Source: Purshia tridentata (lineage: Eukaryota; Streptophyta; Magnoliopsida; Rosales; Rosaceae). Taken from it: a stretch of DNA of 55,087 nucleotides. Of this stretch, positions 12,201-25,200 are shown one piece after another. The notes under the pieces were generated by a model. That model saw only the letters and a program-made list of their open reading frames with translations, was not told the origin of the DNA and ran no database searches. The position numbers and the translations under genes were made by a program. Every line of letters starts with the position of its first letter. The first letter of the stretch is position 1. The DNA lies in the NCBI GenBank assembly GCA_003254885.1, contig QANT01003448.1, positions 1-55,087 of the forward strand. The letters are read 5' to 3'.

Positions 12201-15200
12201 TGGTTTTATTTCTTCCCCTTTATTATATTTCTTTAAATAAACTTCCATTATGATTTTAATCAGTTACCAACTGAGTTGAATTTGAAATTGTTGTCTATGC
12301 AATGTACAACTTGTACGAGTTTTTAATATGGCTTCTAGTATGCTTTAGTCCATTAATTGTTAATTTATAGTTTTCCTTGATTTATTGCTGAATGCAAAAC
12401 TAATGTATAGTATTACCCGTAATTACAAAATTCATCTAGTGGTGGAGGATCAACTACAGTTGCTCCAGTTCATGATGGTTACGTTCTTCAAAAGGTATCT
12501 CCCATGCTCCAACCATGTTAAATGATTGACCTAGAGTATGTTAGTTTGTAGATGATTTTTATATAAGTTACATTTCACAGTGAGCATAGATTTTCTCCAT
12601 GTGCAACTCGTATAATGACCTCGAGCACTTTATAAATGCATTTTCGAATCTGCTTTCAAAAGTGAATTATCCGACAATTCTAGAATATTTGATGCTATGC
12701 TTTCATATAAAAAGTTGAACAAATCTCTCAACTTTTGACACCCTCTTTTATTTACCCTTTTTCAGGCTGTGGCTTCTTCTCCTATTGGAGGAGAATTTCT
12801 TACTGATTGCTTGACAAAAAGTTTAGAAAGTAAAGGAATGACAGTGAGTGACTACCTAAATTTTGTTTTGGAAGTGAATCAATTGGATGTGTGTTTCTAT
12901 TTTTTTTCTCATTTTATTATTTTCTTATTTATTTTGTAGATTAAACCCAGATATTCTTTCAAGAGAAAGGAAACACGCCCCGGAGAGTTTCAGGTACTTT
13001 TTTATTTCATTGGTAGATGTATTCACAAATATTAAAATTTTTAGTTGTAATATTTTGAGTTGTCAGCTGTTGCATTCATCTCAACTGTGTATATATAATG
13101 GTAACAGGAAATTGTAAAAACTATTATTTGTTCCTCTGGAATTATGCACCCTTGTTTATTTTTTAAATAATAGAGAGAATTAGCCTGCATTCAACTTAGA
13201 TGCATGTTTTTTAAATTTTTTATTGTTTAATATTATTAATGAAAGTGTTTACATATCTAAATTTTGTAGGTAGTAGATGTTGATTTTCCAAATACCACAG
13301 AAAGCTACAAACTCTTTTCCCAGGTCTGTGATTGACCAGAATATTTCTTATTGAGATGTCATATTCTTTCCATTTCTGATAAATGCTCTCTTGTGGCAGA
13401 GGGTGATTGCTAGTGATATCAAAGAATGTGTGTGTAGAGCTCCTGACACTCCATATGATGGTTTGTTATTCTTCCCATCTCTCATTGCAATGGATTTTAT
13501 ACTAGATTTTGTCCTCCACATTACTTTGAATTGTATATAGTAGTTGCCAATTTTATTTTCATTTGGCTTTAAGTGTGTTATTTTCTACTGGGTTTGTCTC
13601 AAAGCATGTTTATTTGTACCAATGCTTGATATTTGGAAGGGCATTTCTTGCATGTGGTCTCTTTTGACTGATTGTTGCCTGTAGGTCCATGTATAATTAA
13701 ATTAAACTCTTCTGTAAGTTTCTCTTTTTGTGAATTTTTTGGAGTAAATGAAGACAATTACCCTACTTAAGGTTTAATGAGATAGCTTAATTCTTTGTCA
13801 ACTTGATCCATTCGAGTTTTAGGATATCTTCAAGCATAAAAACTCTTGAATTTTACGTGATCAATATATGATTTCATCTATGATTCAACCTTGTCAGTTG
13901 GTTTCAGATTCTGCATAGCTTTTATTAAAAGCTTTTTTCTTCAAACTGTTCAATTAGCATTCTGAAGAATATTCTTTTTTTGTTTCAGAAAGTGCATATT
14001 CAAACATTCCAATGACCTCATATGAGCTTCCTGATGGCCAGTGAGTCCTATTATACTTTATAATTTTCTATTTGTTAATTGGGTTACATTGTCCCTTGTT
14101 GTTTTGCATCTTTTAATTTTTTGGGTCTGTTCTCGATTTTGTTTAGTCATGGTGCAACTCGTAACGACTGCCTAATTTTACACAGATTGTTTACTATTTA
14201 ATTAGCTATGATTTTCGTTTCTTATATAGATATTTAGTTACTTTATGACCATGCATGATACAGGACAATTGAAATCGGAGCTGATAGATTCAAGATTCCT
14301 GATGTTCTATTTAACCCATCCTTGGCTCAGGTGGATGTCTTTTAAACTACGTGATGCCAGCTTTTTGCTTTTAGTTCAATGCTCCAAACTTCCTTTACTC
14401 ATGCTCTTATTATTTTTATCTGTTTCATAATTTCATTTAATTGAGGCTTCCAAGTTCCAATTTTGTCCTAATATGTGTACCTTGTCTAAAGTGAGATATG
14501 TCTAAAGTTCCAATTGGTGGCTCGAAAAATATCTCGAGTTTGTTTCTGTGTGATGTTTTCATTTTTTAATCAGTAAATGGGCTTTCAGTTTTCAATTGTC
14601 CTTAGCGGAATGGTTTAATTACATAGTTATAACTTCTTTTCATGTCTATTAATTGAGTTGGTGGGATTTTGACATATGAAAGTCATTTTAACAGAGCACG
14701 CTTAAGAAATGGAGCTTGGTCATAATTTGATTATGCAGTTGGAATTTCAGAGGATTGCATGTTACAATATAAAAAAATTGGGATGATTGCATGTTACAAT
14801 ACATTTTAAATTAACTTTAAATTTTGAAAAATTTGATCGCTGATGTTACTGTGATATCAATAAAGTTACCAAATTCCATTGTGTTAAAGTGATTTGAGGG
14901 TGTAAAGGTTGCTTAAGTATTTACTTTGATGGGTATTCGACTAATCTATTTTTCAGCATGTTGTATTTATCATTTTTTGTTTTTTTGTTTTTATGAAAAT
15001 GTTAGACAATTCCTGGTATGGAGAATTTTGCAGAGATTGCTCCTTCTCTTCGTGGTTTGCCACAAATGGTAAGTCCTGTTTTATTTGACAAGAGTGGGTA
15101 CTTCCATGGGGTAGTTTCTTTTCCCTCCTTTTTTATTTTTTCTCCTTTTTCTCCCCTCATTTTGTTAACACATGGTTATATTTCTCTTGTTTATTCTCTC

Positions 15201-17198
15201 CAGGTTATAGAGAGCATTAACAAGTGTGATGTGGACATTCGTCGTGAGTTATTTAGTAGTATACTGGTAAAATGCACGAAACCCATTATTTTTTGCTAAC
15301 TAATAAACAAAAATTAATAGCATAAGTCAGTTTAATATAGACATCCGGATGGAAATAAATATCTTTTGGTGGGGCTTACTAAATAAGTGTTGCGAATTTC
15401 CATGGGATATATTCAGACCTCCTGATATTATTTTGTATCTTAACAAAAGTGCTTAAATGGTTTCTTCAAATTACCTCACATTTTCCCTGGAATTTCTTGA
15501 CATGCAACTCAGTAGAATGTGCTTCAGAAAATGATCTGGTTTCTTCTGTTTTTATTTTATACAGCTTGCTGGTGGCACAGCATCAATGCAACAATTAAAG
15601 GAACGTCTTGAGAAGGACTTGCTGGAGGTATGGCTTTTCAATGAAGCACTACCATGGCCTTTTTTTCTTTTTTTCCCCACCAATGTTTGGTTGCTGATTC
15701 CTGAATTTGGATTCTAACTGGTATACTGTTCAATGATTTAGTGGTAACAATTTCATGATCTGATAAAATTCATAAGAAGAAATCTAATGGTTTTGTGTTT
15801 TTTTTTGTCCATCTTATTGCATACTATTTTCAGGGAAGCATATATCTTTTGTTTTCTTCTTTTCAATAAGTTCATGAAAGCATTAGCTTTATAATTTAAT
15901 GTCATTGACCTCTCTTTCTCACTCTCATATCCTAGGCAGATTGAGAGGATTAAAATATTAAAATACTGAGAAAATGGTTGATTACATACCAATTTGCATC
16001 ACAAAGTTATACTTATAGTCATCTAATGTGAAATTATTAAATTGATTTCAACCGGTTGATTATTTACTTGTGGAATTAATAGTAGAGCTACTCAGGAATT
16101 AAAAAAAAAACTATAATGTTCTCAAGTATAAAAATAAAAATGTCACCATTCAATCTGTAGGAGTCTCCCCAAGCTGCTAGAGTTAAAGTATTGGCGAGTG
16201 GAAATGCAACAGAAAGGCGATNAAAAATGTCACCATTCAATCTGCAGGAGTCTCCCCAAGCTGCTAGAGTTAAAGTATTGGCGAGTGGAAATGCAACAGA
16301 AAGGCGATTCAGGTAATATGCATTGCTTCAAGTCCCCTTCCCTCTCTCTGTCCATGCTGTCACACAAGAACCCATACACAAGCAATTTTTCTGAAAGCCT
16401 ACAACTATTTTTCAATAATTAGCTTTTCAGTGAGGATTTGCGATTTCACATCATTTGCTATGTCATGTTTCATTCTTCATTAGAATATCAGTTTCAATGG
16501 GTTGTTAATTGTTATCAACAAATACACATTAACAGGTCAAACAATGTGAAAAGTGAATTAACCTTTTCTATTCAATGCAACTACTGAAAGAGATGAATCA
16601 CCAACCACCAATTGCCCCTTTTATTATTATAAAGAAAGCTCATGTGACCTGGGTACCATGGAATTATTCTTGGCTAACTTTGTGAAGGCTGTCTGTTTGT
16701 CACAGTAGCTTTAACTTAGACCTTTTTACAATTATCATTTAGAATACACTTAAAACATGTTTGACCATGCAATACTTTCACTCAGTAAAAACCGTTTACG
16801 TTTCACCTTCACGTTTGTAGTTTATGCTTCTTATTCTTGTATGTACTTTTTAATTTAATGTTTGTAAAATACATTCATCAAATTTCTCTTCCCCTGACTT
16901 CATGTTGGCGTTTAATTTTGCAGTGTTTGGATAGGTGGGAGTATATTGGCGTCTCTTGGTTCATTCCAGCAAATGTGGTTCTCCAAGGCTGAGTAAGTTT
17001 CATGATTTTACCCATGCTTGCACTTCGACTAGTGTGTTTAGCTGTATTGGAGTTGCAAGGCACATACTCATTTTAATGAATGATAAAGAAATCATGTAGG
17101 GTGTTTAGTAGCTCCTTATTGTTACTTGGTTTTATGTGATTGCAATTGACAGGTATGAGGAGCATGGGGCTTCTTATGTACAAAGAAAGTGCCCTTGA
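9169..17198 (+). CDS. ARP4: Actin-related protein 4 (nuclear ARP, chromatin-remodelling subunit)
   Basis: ARP4 is an actin-fold subunit of SWR1, INO80 and NuA4-type nuclear complexes. Exons are 9169-9181, 9288-9379, 9872-10045, 10134-10207, 10827-10907, 11619-11679, 11812-11861, 12440-12494, 12766-12843, 12940-12993, 13270-13323, 13400-13460, 13989-14040, 14264-14330, 15006-15068, 15204-15266, 15565-15627, 16248-16312, 16924-16992 and 17153-17198, giving 1335 nt (444 aa), close to the plant family length. The start [20 protein letters not shown] carries the actin phosphate-1 motif ([13 protein letters not shown]), VDCGGGST is phosphate-2, and [15 protein letters not shown] lies in the C-terminal actin fold. 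The protein ends QRKCP. A charged Lys/Glu/Asp-rich insert replaces the early actin segment, as in plant ARP4. An exact-length exon copy precedes a single N at 16222, apparently an assembly error; I used the second copy because only it has a donor. Confidence 0.95.
9224..9261. repeat. (CT)n microsatellite in ARP4 intron 1
   Basis: A pure CT run of about 38 bases, upstream of the intron 1 acceptor (CAG at 9285-9287). It forms part of an extended polypyrimidine stretch. Confidence 0.9.
16136..16309. repeat. Duplicated 86-base block around a single N (probable assembly error)
   Basis: Bases 16136-16221 and 16223-16308 are the same sequence at an offset of 87. They run from AAAAATGTCACC through the acceptor and ARP4 exon 18 to GGCGAT, with one visible difference (T at 16158, C at 16245). 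A lone N sits exactly between the copies. The first copy stops before the exon's donor and the second continues through TTCAG|GTAATA. This is what unmerged overlapping contig ends look like. Confidence 0.85.
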
Positions 17199-18180
17199 GC
17201 ATGCCGTCTTCTCAACGACTGCAAGTAGAAAAGGTTTGTGCTGATGTTGACTTAATTACTTACAGTTTTATTTACTTAAAATAATTATAAACATGAAAAT
17301 TATTTTCTTTCAGGTCTCCCATATGCTCCATCAGACTAACCTTTTCCGGAATTGTTAAGGCTTTCCAAAGCCTGTGTCCAGTATCGACGCAGAGAAAAAA
17401 TGCTTTTATTTGTATCAACCAACAGTGATCCATTATACTGTTCTGTGGGAAGCTTTTCACTACTGTAGCATAAATTATTGTTCATTGACTAGGGTTTATT
17501 GTGGTGCTCATTGTTCAAAGTATATTGTTCAACTAGTTTTAGATGACAAAAGGCCAATTCACACCAACCTTGCCACCTGACTTAGTTCTCTCTCTAAAGT
17601 TTCTGTGGCTGCCACAAAGCCTACAATGCACTCTGCATACATTTTTCAGGATTTGAATTTCATCTTTCAAAGATATCTTTACCATGACTTGATTGACCTG
17701 CAATAAAAATCATATTATTTATCAATAAAAACAAAAGGTATCTAGCTTATTAGGGGGAAAGAAGAAGCTTATCTTTGCCCTTCATGCTGGACCGATCATA
17801 TGTGAGAAAGGGTCATAATAATAGGTTCGTCTCTTACAAATGTGGTGGGATTAGGACCGCCCATCGAGGAGTTGCTCGGTTTGGATTGCTCATGTTAGCA
17901 AACTCTATTTTGAGAATATGAAGTTTGATCATGCTGAACAACAAATTAACTATTAAACGATATGTAGGTCATACAATAAAGGGTTATGTAATTGCTTGAG
18001 ATGTGAATTAATCCTTTTCTATTTTGGTTCATGAGCACTTTACAGTTCACTCCCTATTAATTTCTTAGTAAAAAAACGAGGAAATGGTGTAAGATTGGGC
18101 TTCAGGACCCTATAAACAGGCCTGCCTTTCTATCCCTTCCTCAAATATAGCCCTCAAGCCCTAGATTTTATGTCCTTTAT
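17199..18180. other. ARP4 3' region and spacer
   Basis: The ARP4 3'UTR follows, possibly with an intron (a GT near 17235 and a TTTCAG acceptor near 17313). The rest is AT-rich spacer in which I see no gene. Confidence 0.45.
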
Positions 18181-18870
18181 GATGCGTTTAAATAAAATAA
18201 TTTGAAACTACTAAGGAATTCACAAATAATGGAATTTAAAATTCTAGAATATGTAAATTTTCTTGTTTGGCTAACATATGAACATAATGAAATTTATAGT
18301 TGCTTTTAATTTTTATGCATTAATTATAAATGAGTGATGGTGATGATGGCAACTGGCAATAATAAGGATGATGCTTGAGGTAAGTTGATAATAGTGGTAA
18401 GGGTCATGGTCATGAGTGGTGGGAGAAATGGTGGCGGTGAAAATCTGGGTAATGGTGACAATGACAATGGTGGTGGTGGCTGCAGCAATAATGATGGTGG
18501 TGGTGGCAGTGGTGGTGGTGGTGGTGGTGGTGGCAGCGGTGGTGGTCGTGGTAATGGCAGCGGAAATGATGACAATGGTGGTGATGATGGTGGTTGTGGT
18601 GGCGGCAGCAGTGGTGTGTTGGTAATGGTTGGCAAGGTGATGGGTAAGACGCAACTTAATTTTTTTTTTACAAAATAAATTTTTGAAAATGACACTAATT
18701 TAAGTGGAATTTAACGTTAAAATTTATATTCCTCAAATTCAAAGTTTTTTTCACATAGAATTTACAAAATTATGAGTTTATGGACCCAAACAAGAAAATT
18801 AAAATATGTAATTTCTTAAATCTTGAGTTTTATCAAAATTTCAAATTTTTTTTCTCCATCCAAACACATC
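18181..18870. mobile_element. Small TIR element (MITE-like) carrying a GGT repeat
   Basis: The left end reads GATGCGTTTAAATAAAATAA and the right end, reverse-complemented, reads GATGTGTTTGGATGGAGAA. The arms share further blocks, such as AATTTTCTTGTTTGG, over about 100 bases. Length is 690 bp. A possible TTA flank occurs on both sides but is offset by one base, so the target duplication is uncertain. The interior is dominated by an imperfect GGT/GGTGAT microsatellite and encodes no transposase. It ends about 375 bp before the STAT-like start codon. The superfamily is not determined. Confidence 0.65.
18398..18630. repeat. Imperfect (GGT)n trinucleotide repeat
   Basis: About 230 bases dominated by GGT, GAT and GGC triplets. 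It creates artificial Gly-rich, Val-rich and Pro-rich open frames in several readings. It lies inside the TIR element at 18181-18870. Confidence 0.85.
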
Positions 18871-19244
18871 TTAATAATTTATATGCACAAGAAAATTCCG
18901 ATATTAAAGAAACCCCTTAAAAATCTGAGTTTCTCATTGACCAATAGGTGTTGTCCACGTCAAACAACTCCAACTTTGCTGTCAGTATCCATAGCTGATA
19001 TTAAACCCCAACAATTGGTCATCATTAAACTCCTTTAACTCCGCGGAGCACCAGATTCTTACCCATCTCAAGCACGACCGGAAGACAGGACCAACAGTAC
19101 CAACCGTTAGTTGACAGCGGTCACCAAAAGTAGTGTGTTTTTCTTCTTCTTCTTCTTCACGAAGACAGACTACAGAGAGAGTTTTAAGGTTTTGAGAAAA
19201 AGCGGAGAAACCCAGTTGTGGTAGTTGAGAAAAGGCTGAGAACA

Positions 19245-22200
19245 ATGGCTAATGAGGCCAAAGAAAACGAGGACTACTCGCCGCTAAAGGATTTCAGAGT
19301 CGATATTGAAAATAAAGAAGGAACCTTCTCTCTTTGCTTTTGGCTTTACCTCTTAAGCTCCTCTCCCGTCCCTGCCAGACTCATTGAGGTCTTACACTGT
19401 TCCTTTATTTATTTTGCTGTTTTTCTTTCTTTCTTTCTTTCTTTCTTTCTTTTTTCTTGCTTTATATTTATAACTCTTTTGGTAATTTGGATGAATGCCC
19501 ATTTCTCATGTTTGTTTTCTTACTTCTGGATGCTTACTGATGTTTTTCCTGGATTTTTTAATATGATTGATTGTTGTTTCTTTATGTGTGTTTTATGTCC
19601 ATGGAAATATTGTACCATTTTGAAGTAACCCAAGTGCTTCTTTTATTTATTATTTATTAATGTTTGATTAAGCTTGCGAGTTCTGATATTAGCCGTTGGA
19701 ACGATGTCCATATGATGTAGTTTTGCGTTCTTTTGATTTTATTGGTCAATTAATTTATGGGGAGCCAATTATGTTCAAATTTGCAGGTGCATTCAGGTGC
19801 CATAGGAAGTGCACCCTTTCTTGTTATAAATGAAAAGAAGAAAATGATGCTTTTTCCTTTGGGTATCTTACATGAGGAAGCTCCTGATCCTTGCGATTGT
19901 GGTTCATTGTCAGAAGTTTCACATGTATCTATGGAGACTGAGTTTCCTATGGAGAAATGGATTCACATTGGATGTGAGGTATGATGTAGTGATTAGTGTT
20001 CAATTCAATGCATTTTTTCCTTAAATGCTAGAAGCAGTTCATATGTGCCTTGCTAATAGCATCGGTGAAATTAGTGTTTGCTATCTGCGTTTAATATGAG
20101 ATGGTCATGGTTTATGATTTTAGGTTTCCACTAATTTTGTGCGGCTGCACATTGATGGCGAGATTGTGGGAGAGAAAGCTATGTCTTCTTTGTCCAAAAA
20201 AGACTCCATTGCAAGTGGTTTGACAAAGATCACTTTGGTTTGTGGTGGTGGAGATGAAAACAATTTGCAGGGTTATGTCCACAATCATAAACTTTTGCCT
20301 TTAACTTCATCTATTATAGATTACTATGCTAAGGTGTGTATTAGGTGTACATCTTGGGATTCCTCAAGGGATTCTTTTGATTCGTATCTCAATTTACTCA
20401 CTGTCCTAGCTCATCTGTTTCCTTCTCTACCAAAACAAATGTTTATTTTACACAAATATATTTTTATGCCAGGACCCACCTCTACAATTATCTATTGATA
20501 ATTCATCTACTTCTGAGATTGAAGAAGGCAGTGATGGTGTTTGGAGTATTGTTGGTGGCAAGGTTAGTTTGACTGTTTATAATATCTCAAGTTATGATCC
20601 AGGGTTACTGCACTGAGATTTCTCCAAATTAATTTTACTGCTTTGATTCACCATATCTCAGGCATCTTGTCGTAGGAATTTTTCCCTGGATGTTGTACTG
20701 CTAGATGCCTTTTCCCATCCTGTAAACAAGGACTTGGAGGTCTGTATCTGACACCGTATATCTTGTTAAATTTCACTTTCAACATTGACTATAATATTGG
20801 CATTCACAGAATCACAATTGACACATTTCTTCTCTAACAGGTTATTGCTTCCCTTGCGTATGCTGACAATGGGGCACCTGTGGAGAAGACAAGTGATGGG
20901 GAAGCTCCCCTTTTGGCAAGCCATGATGGGATTGAATTTGCTTCTTGTGATAGACCAAGTAAAATGCTGCATGGGCATGCATCCTTTAAGCTCAAGATAT
21001 CTCAGGTACTTAGATAGAGAGAAAACATAGCTTTTTGGAACCTTGTGTGATAATATAGGAGATACTTCCCTGCACATTGGTGCTTACAAGCATGGTATTA
21101 AATATCGATAATATCCATTACAATTATTTGATAAATCTCTTATCAATGGATACCAATATTAGAAATATGTTTTTTCGATATGTATTTCTTTCAAAATTTT
21201 GATCACTTACAACCTAATTCTTCTCGGTATGGATATTTTATTGATATTTCTGCGTTTTCAAAAACTGGTATTTTTGTTCACACTGGTATATAATGCCTTT
21301 CTTGTTTGTATTGCTAGTACAATATCAGTGTATGGTACCAAATGTGAGGCTCTTTTGCCAAGAAAAAGGTTCATTTATATTAGAATGGCCAATATGTGGT
21401 TATGAACCTTTGTATGGTCAAATAATGTATAGAACATTGCAATCATGGGACCATCTTGTATTCAATTTGTTTGGTGTTACAACACAAGATTACCTATCCA
21501 TCTGTGCAAATGCTGACACACTTGTGACAGTTGTTCCTCATCATCTTTCCAACTCTACTGTGACACGAAGTCGGCATGTGGTGACAAATCATTATCATTA
21601 TGGGTTTTATGTGCTAATTTATTAGGGCATTACTACTGTAAATGACTTTTGGGTTTATACTCTAGAGTTTTATTTGAGATATACTTGTTTACGTGCCTGC
21701 ATGTGTGGTTTCTGAAATACTTTTATTAGAAACGTAGTTACTTATTATGTGCAAACAATTGACATTGCATTCCTCTCATTTACCATCCCATGATTGTTTT
21801 ATTGTTAAAATGTTTCATTCCCTGGACTGAATACACAGAGGAGATTATTTTGATGAGTGACTGTATTTCTTTCTCATTTCAGCTTTCATCTAAGTGTGAT
21901 AATCGGATGTTCCGCATAATGTTTCACATTCCAAAATGGGAAAAGTATCCTTTTCTCAATGCATTCAGCCCTCCAATTCGATGTATCTCAAGGAACCGCA
22001 ATACTCGCATATCCTCTCTCATGTTGAAAAGATCAACGTCTGAAACTCATTTGATTAATTTATCTCAGTTTTCGGGATTGGATGATGAAACCTTAGAACT
22101 TCAGCATAATTCTGTTCATGAAGCAAAATTGAGTCCATCATCAAAGCGGTTTAGATTGGGACAAGATAGAATATCTGCAACTGTTTCTGCCTTGGAGCAA

Positions 22201-25200
22201 CCCGATGATGAATGCAACTCTCAGGCCAAGACTGCTAATCAGGTATTTACCCTTTTGCTCTTATATTGATAAGTGAGTTTCATGATAATAATACATGAAA
22301 TTGGTTTTGTTTGAGATTTCTATTCTTACTCTTGGACATAATATAATGAACAATTTTTGGACTAATTGATAATCCAGAGATGCTATTCATCATAACCAAA
22401 CTTGTCTTCTCCTGCATTCTATCACAGGCCTTCTAATATAAGGGAACCCATATGAGTAACTTCAAAAAAAANNNNNNNNNNNNNNNNNNNNNNNAAAAAA
22501 AAAAAAAAAAAAAGAGAAAAAACAATAAAAAGGTTTTCTCATAGAATGCTTGTTTTCAAGCTCTGCTGGGAAGAAAGGCATCTTTTCCAAAATAGTTTTA
22601 TTGAATGAAAAATCTGATAATTTCTCAAGCATAACTTATTAATCTTTCTGGTAAGGCTGGAAGTTGAAAAAAGAAGATTTGCAATTATGCTAATATCTCC
22701 ATATAGCATATCTATATTATAAGGAAAGATAAAATATTTAATGCATTATTGGCTTACGCGCATACATTGCCTTTTAAGATCTTTAGTTACTACCTTTGAG
22801 GCTTTGAGCATTGTACATGATGATTTTCATAGTAAGTTGGTGAAAGATTGTGATTTTTTAAATTAAATTAAATTATTATAATTATTATTTTTTGTGTGGG
22901 AAAAATCAAGATCATCATGGCCTGATCCTACTTCTGAAAGCTGTGTAACCTTTGAAAAAATTTCTAAGATTATGACATCAATATATGGTAACAATTGTGT
23001 AATTTTTATGTATATTGACAAAGAGTTAATTGAAAATAAATTGAAAATCAGGTTGAAAATGTGTTTGCGACAAATGTGGTGGGAAGACCTAACAGTATAG
23101 AAGAAGAAGACGATTCCCAAACAGAATCAGAGAGCCCTGAAACAAGAAACTCAGCTCTCAAGAGTACATCAAGTAGTAGAAGTCCAATGTCAGATGCGAC
23201 CATTTTTAAATACTGCCTGGCAGGTTTAACTGAGAAAAATCTTCTGCTCAAGGAGATTGCAACCTCTGCTTCTAATGAAGAACTTCTGGATTTTGCCCAT
23301 CACGTTTCCTTGTATTCAGGATGTTCACACCACAGGTAATATACTTGTGTTTTACTAGTATCATCATATTACTGACTGTATGCTTGTTGGAGTTAAGAGA
23401 ATATATAGTGATACCCTATCTGGCATGATATATGTCATTTCTGTTCATTATGATAGAGAAACACAATAGTGGTTTGAACTTAATTAAATGGTTCTTCAAG
23501 ACTTCTATTTCATTAGTTGCCAAACTTAGTTTTTCTTTTCAGTTTCAGATTGAAGCTAGAATTTTCTGTGAAAAATAGCACATGCTAAATCCAAAAGAAT
23601 TGTTGGAAACAGCTATATTTTGCTTTCTTTGCATCCTTCCTATGATGTGATTCTTATTTCGAGTAAGAAAGCAACAGACATGATGTTCTCATTTCGGGTT
23701 CATTATTGGACTGATCAAGTAGTCACTAAACTTCCTTTCCTGTGTATACATTTTGTCAATTCACACTAGAGAAGAAAAATTTCCCTGAGAAGAGGAAAAA
23801 GACAAAACAATGTCATTATGCTACTACCTTGCTTTTGTGCTTTAGCCTTTCGGTACCATGGTTTCCTTATCCTTCTATAATGAAAATCCTTTCTGTATCT
23901 TTTTTTCATCCCTCAGGCACCAAATAATAATGGCAAAGAGATTGATTGAGGAAGGAACTAAAGCTTGGAACTTGATCTCACAAAACAACCACCAGGTTTC
24001 ATGGGAGAGTGTGGTTTTTGAAATTGAAGAGCAATTCATGAAGATTGCTTGTTGTAATTCTAGATCTCTCACACAACAGGTTCTCTCTCTCTCTCTCTCT
24101 CTCTCTCTTGGTTGAAACATTTAAGGTGTAGGCATTTTGAATCTCCTTGAGACCAAGATGCATCTTGTGCTTCATAATGTTCTTAGAGCAGAACCAACCA
24201 TTTAGCAAAAATGGCATGACAAGACAATCGAACTTGGTTGAGCAATCAAAAATACACGATCCAGCTTTAATATCAGCTGTAAATTTACCATTTTGCCACT
24301 TATTTTTTCTAAATAGTGCCTCAGAGAATATTTTTGATCACATATTATATGCTTTCTTTAGTTTAAAATTGGTTATATAATATCCAGGGGTGTAGGTTAT
24401 GAGATTTATGTTGGTGTGAATTTGATTACCTTATTGTGGAAGTATTTGCCTGCAAATTTTCTTGAGTCTTCTTATGTATTAATCGTTTCAGGACTTTGAG
24501 CTACTGAGGAGAATTGCTGGTTGCCGAGAATATCTGACCCAAGAGAACTTTGAAAAGATGTGGTGTTGGCTATACCCTGTTGCTTTTACATTATCAAGAG
24601 ATTGGATAAATACAATGTGGAGTTCAACATCACCCAAGTGGATAGAAGGATTCATTACAAAGGAAGAAGCTGAGTCTTCGCTTCAAGGTTCAAGGGGTTT
24701 CCAGGAACCGGGTACGTTTGTACTCCGGTTTCCTACTTCAAGGAGCTGGCCCCACCCAGATGCTGGTAGCTTAGTTACAACTTATGTTGGCAGCAAGAAC
24801 ACTATTCACCACAAGCTTATCTCCCTTGATCATATGTTTAGGTACGTAGTTCATTTTCTTCCCCCCTCCCCCCAAATTTTTATAGAGAACACTTCATACT
24901 TACTAAGTTACTATACAAAAAGTTGTTGGATAAATTCTCAGTGATTATGCTCACTGGATAGCCAAATGATGATAGAAAATTTGAAAGAGAGGTTTAGAGG
25001 CTTCTATAAGTGATAATTCGGAAGGAACAGTGGGACCTGATCTTTAGGCTAACCTGCAACTCCAAATGGTTTAGTTTCTCTCAGTTTAAGTTGGGTTTGA
25101 GGAAAGAAGTGACATGATAAACTATTTTTTCTATTTCTCAATCTTTGTACCAGTTTCATCACAAGTGGATAGCTGATAGAAAAAATCTTTTACTAGCAAT

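Noticed and set aside
18313..18695. Overlapping Pro-rich, Thr-rich, Gly-rich and Val-rich open frames on both strands
   Set aside because: All are produced by the GGT trinucleotide repeat and have no non-repetitive conserved core.
21086..21625. Open frames inside STAT-like intron 6 that could be an extra exon or transposon protein
   Set aside because: The flanking exons join in frame without them, and the translations are low in complexity and unlike transposases.
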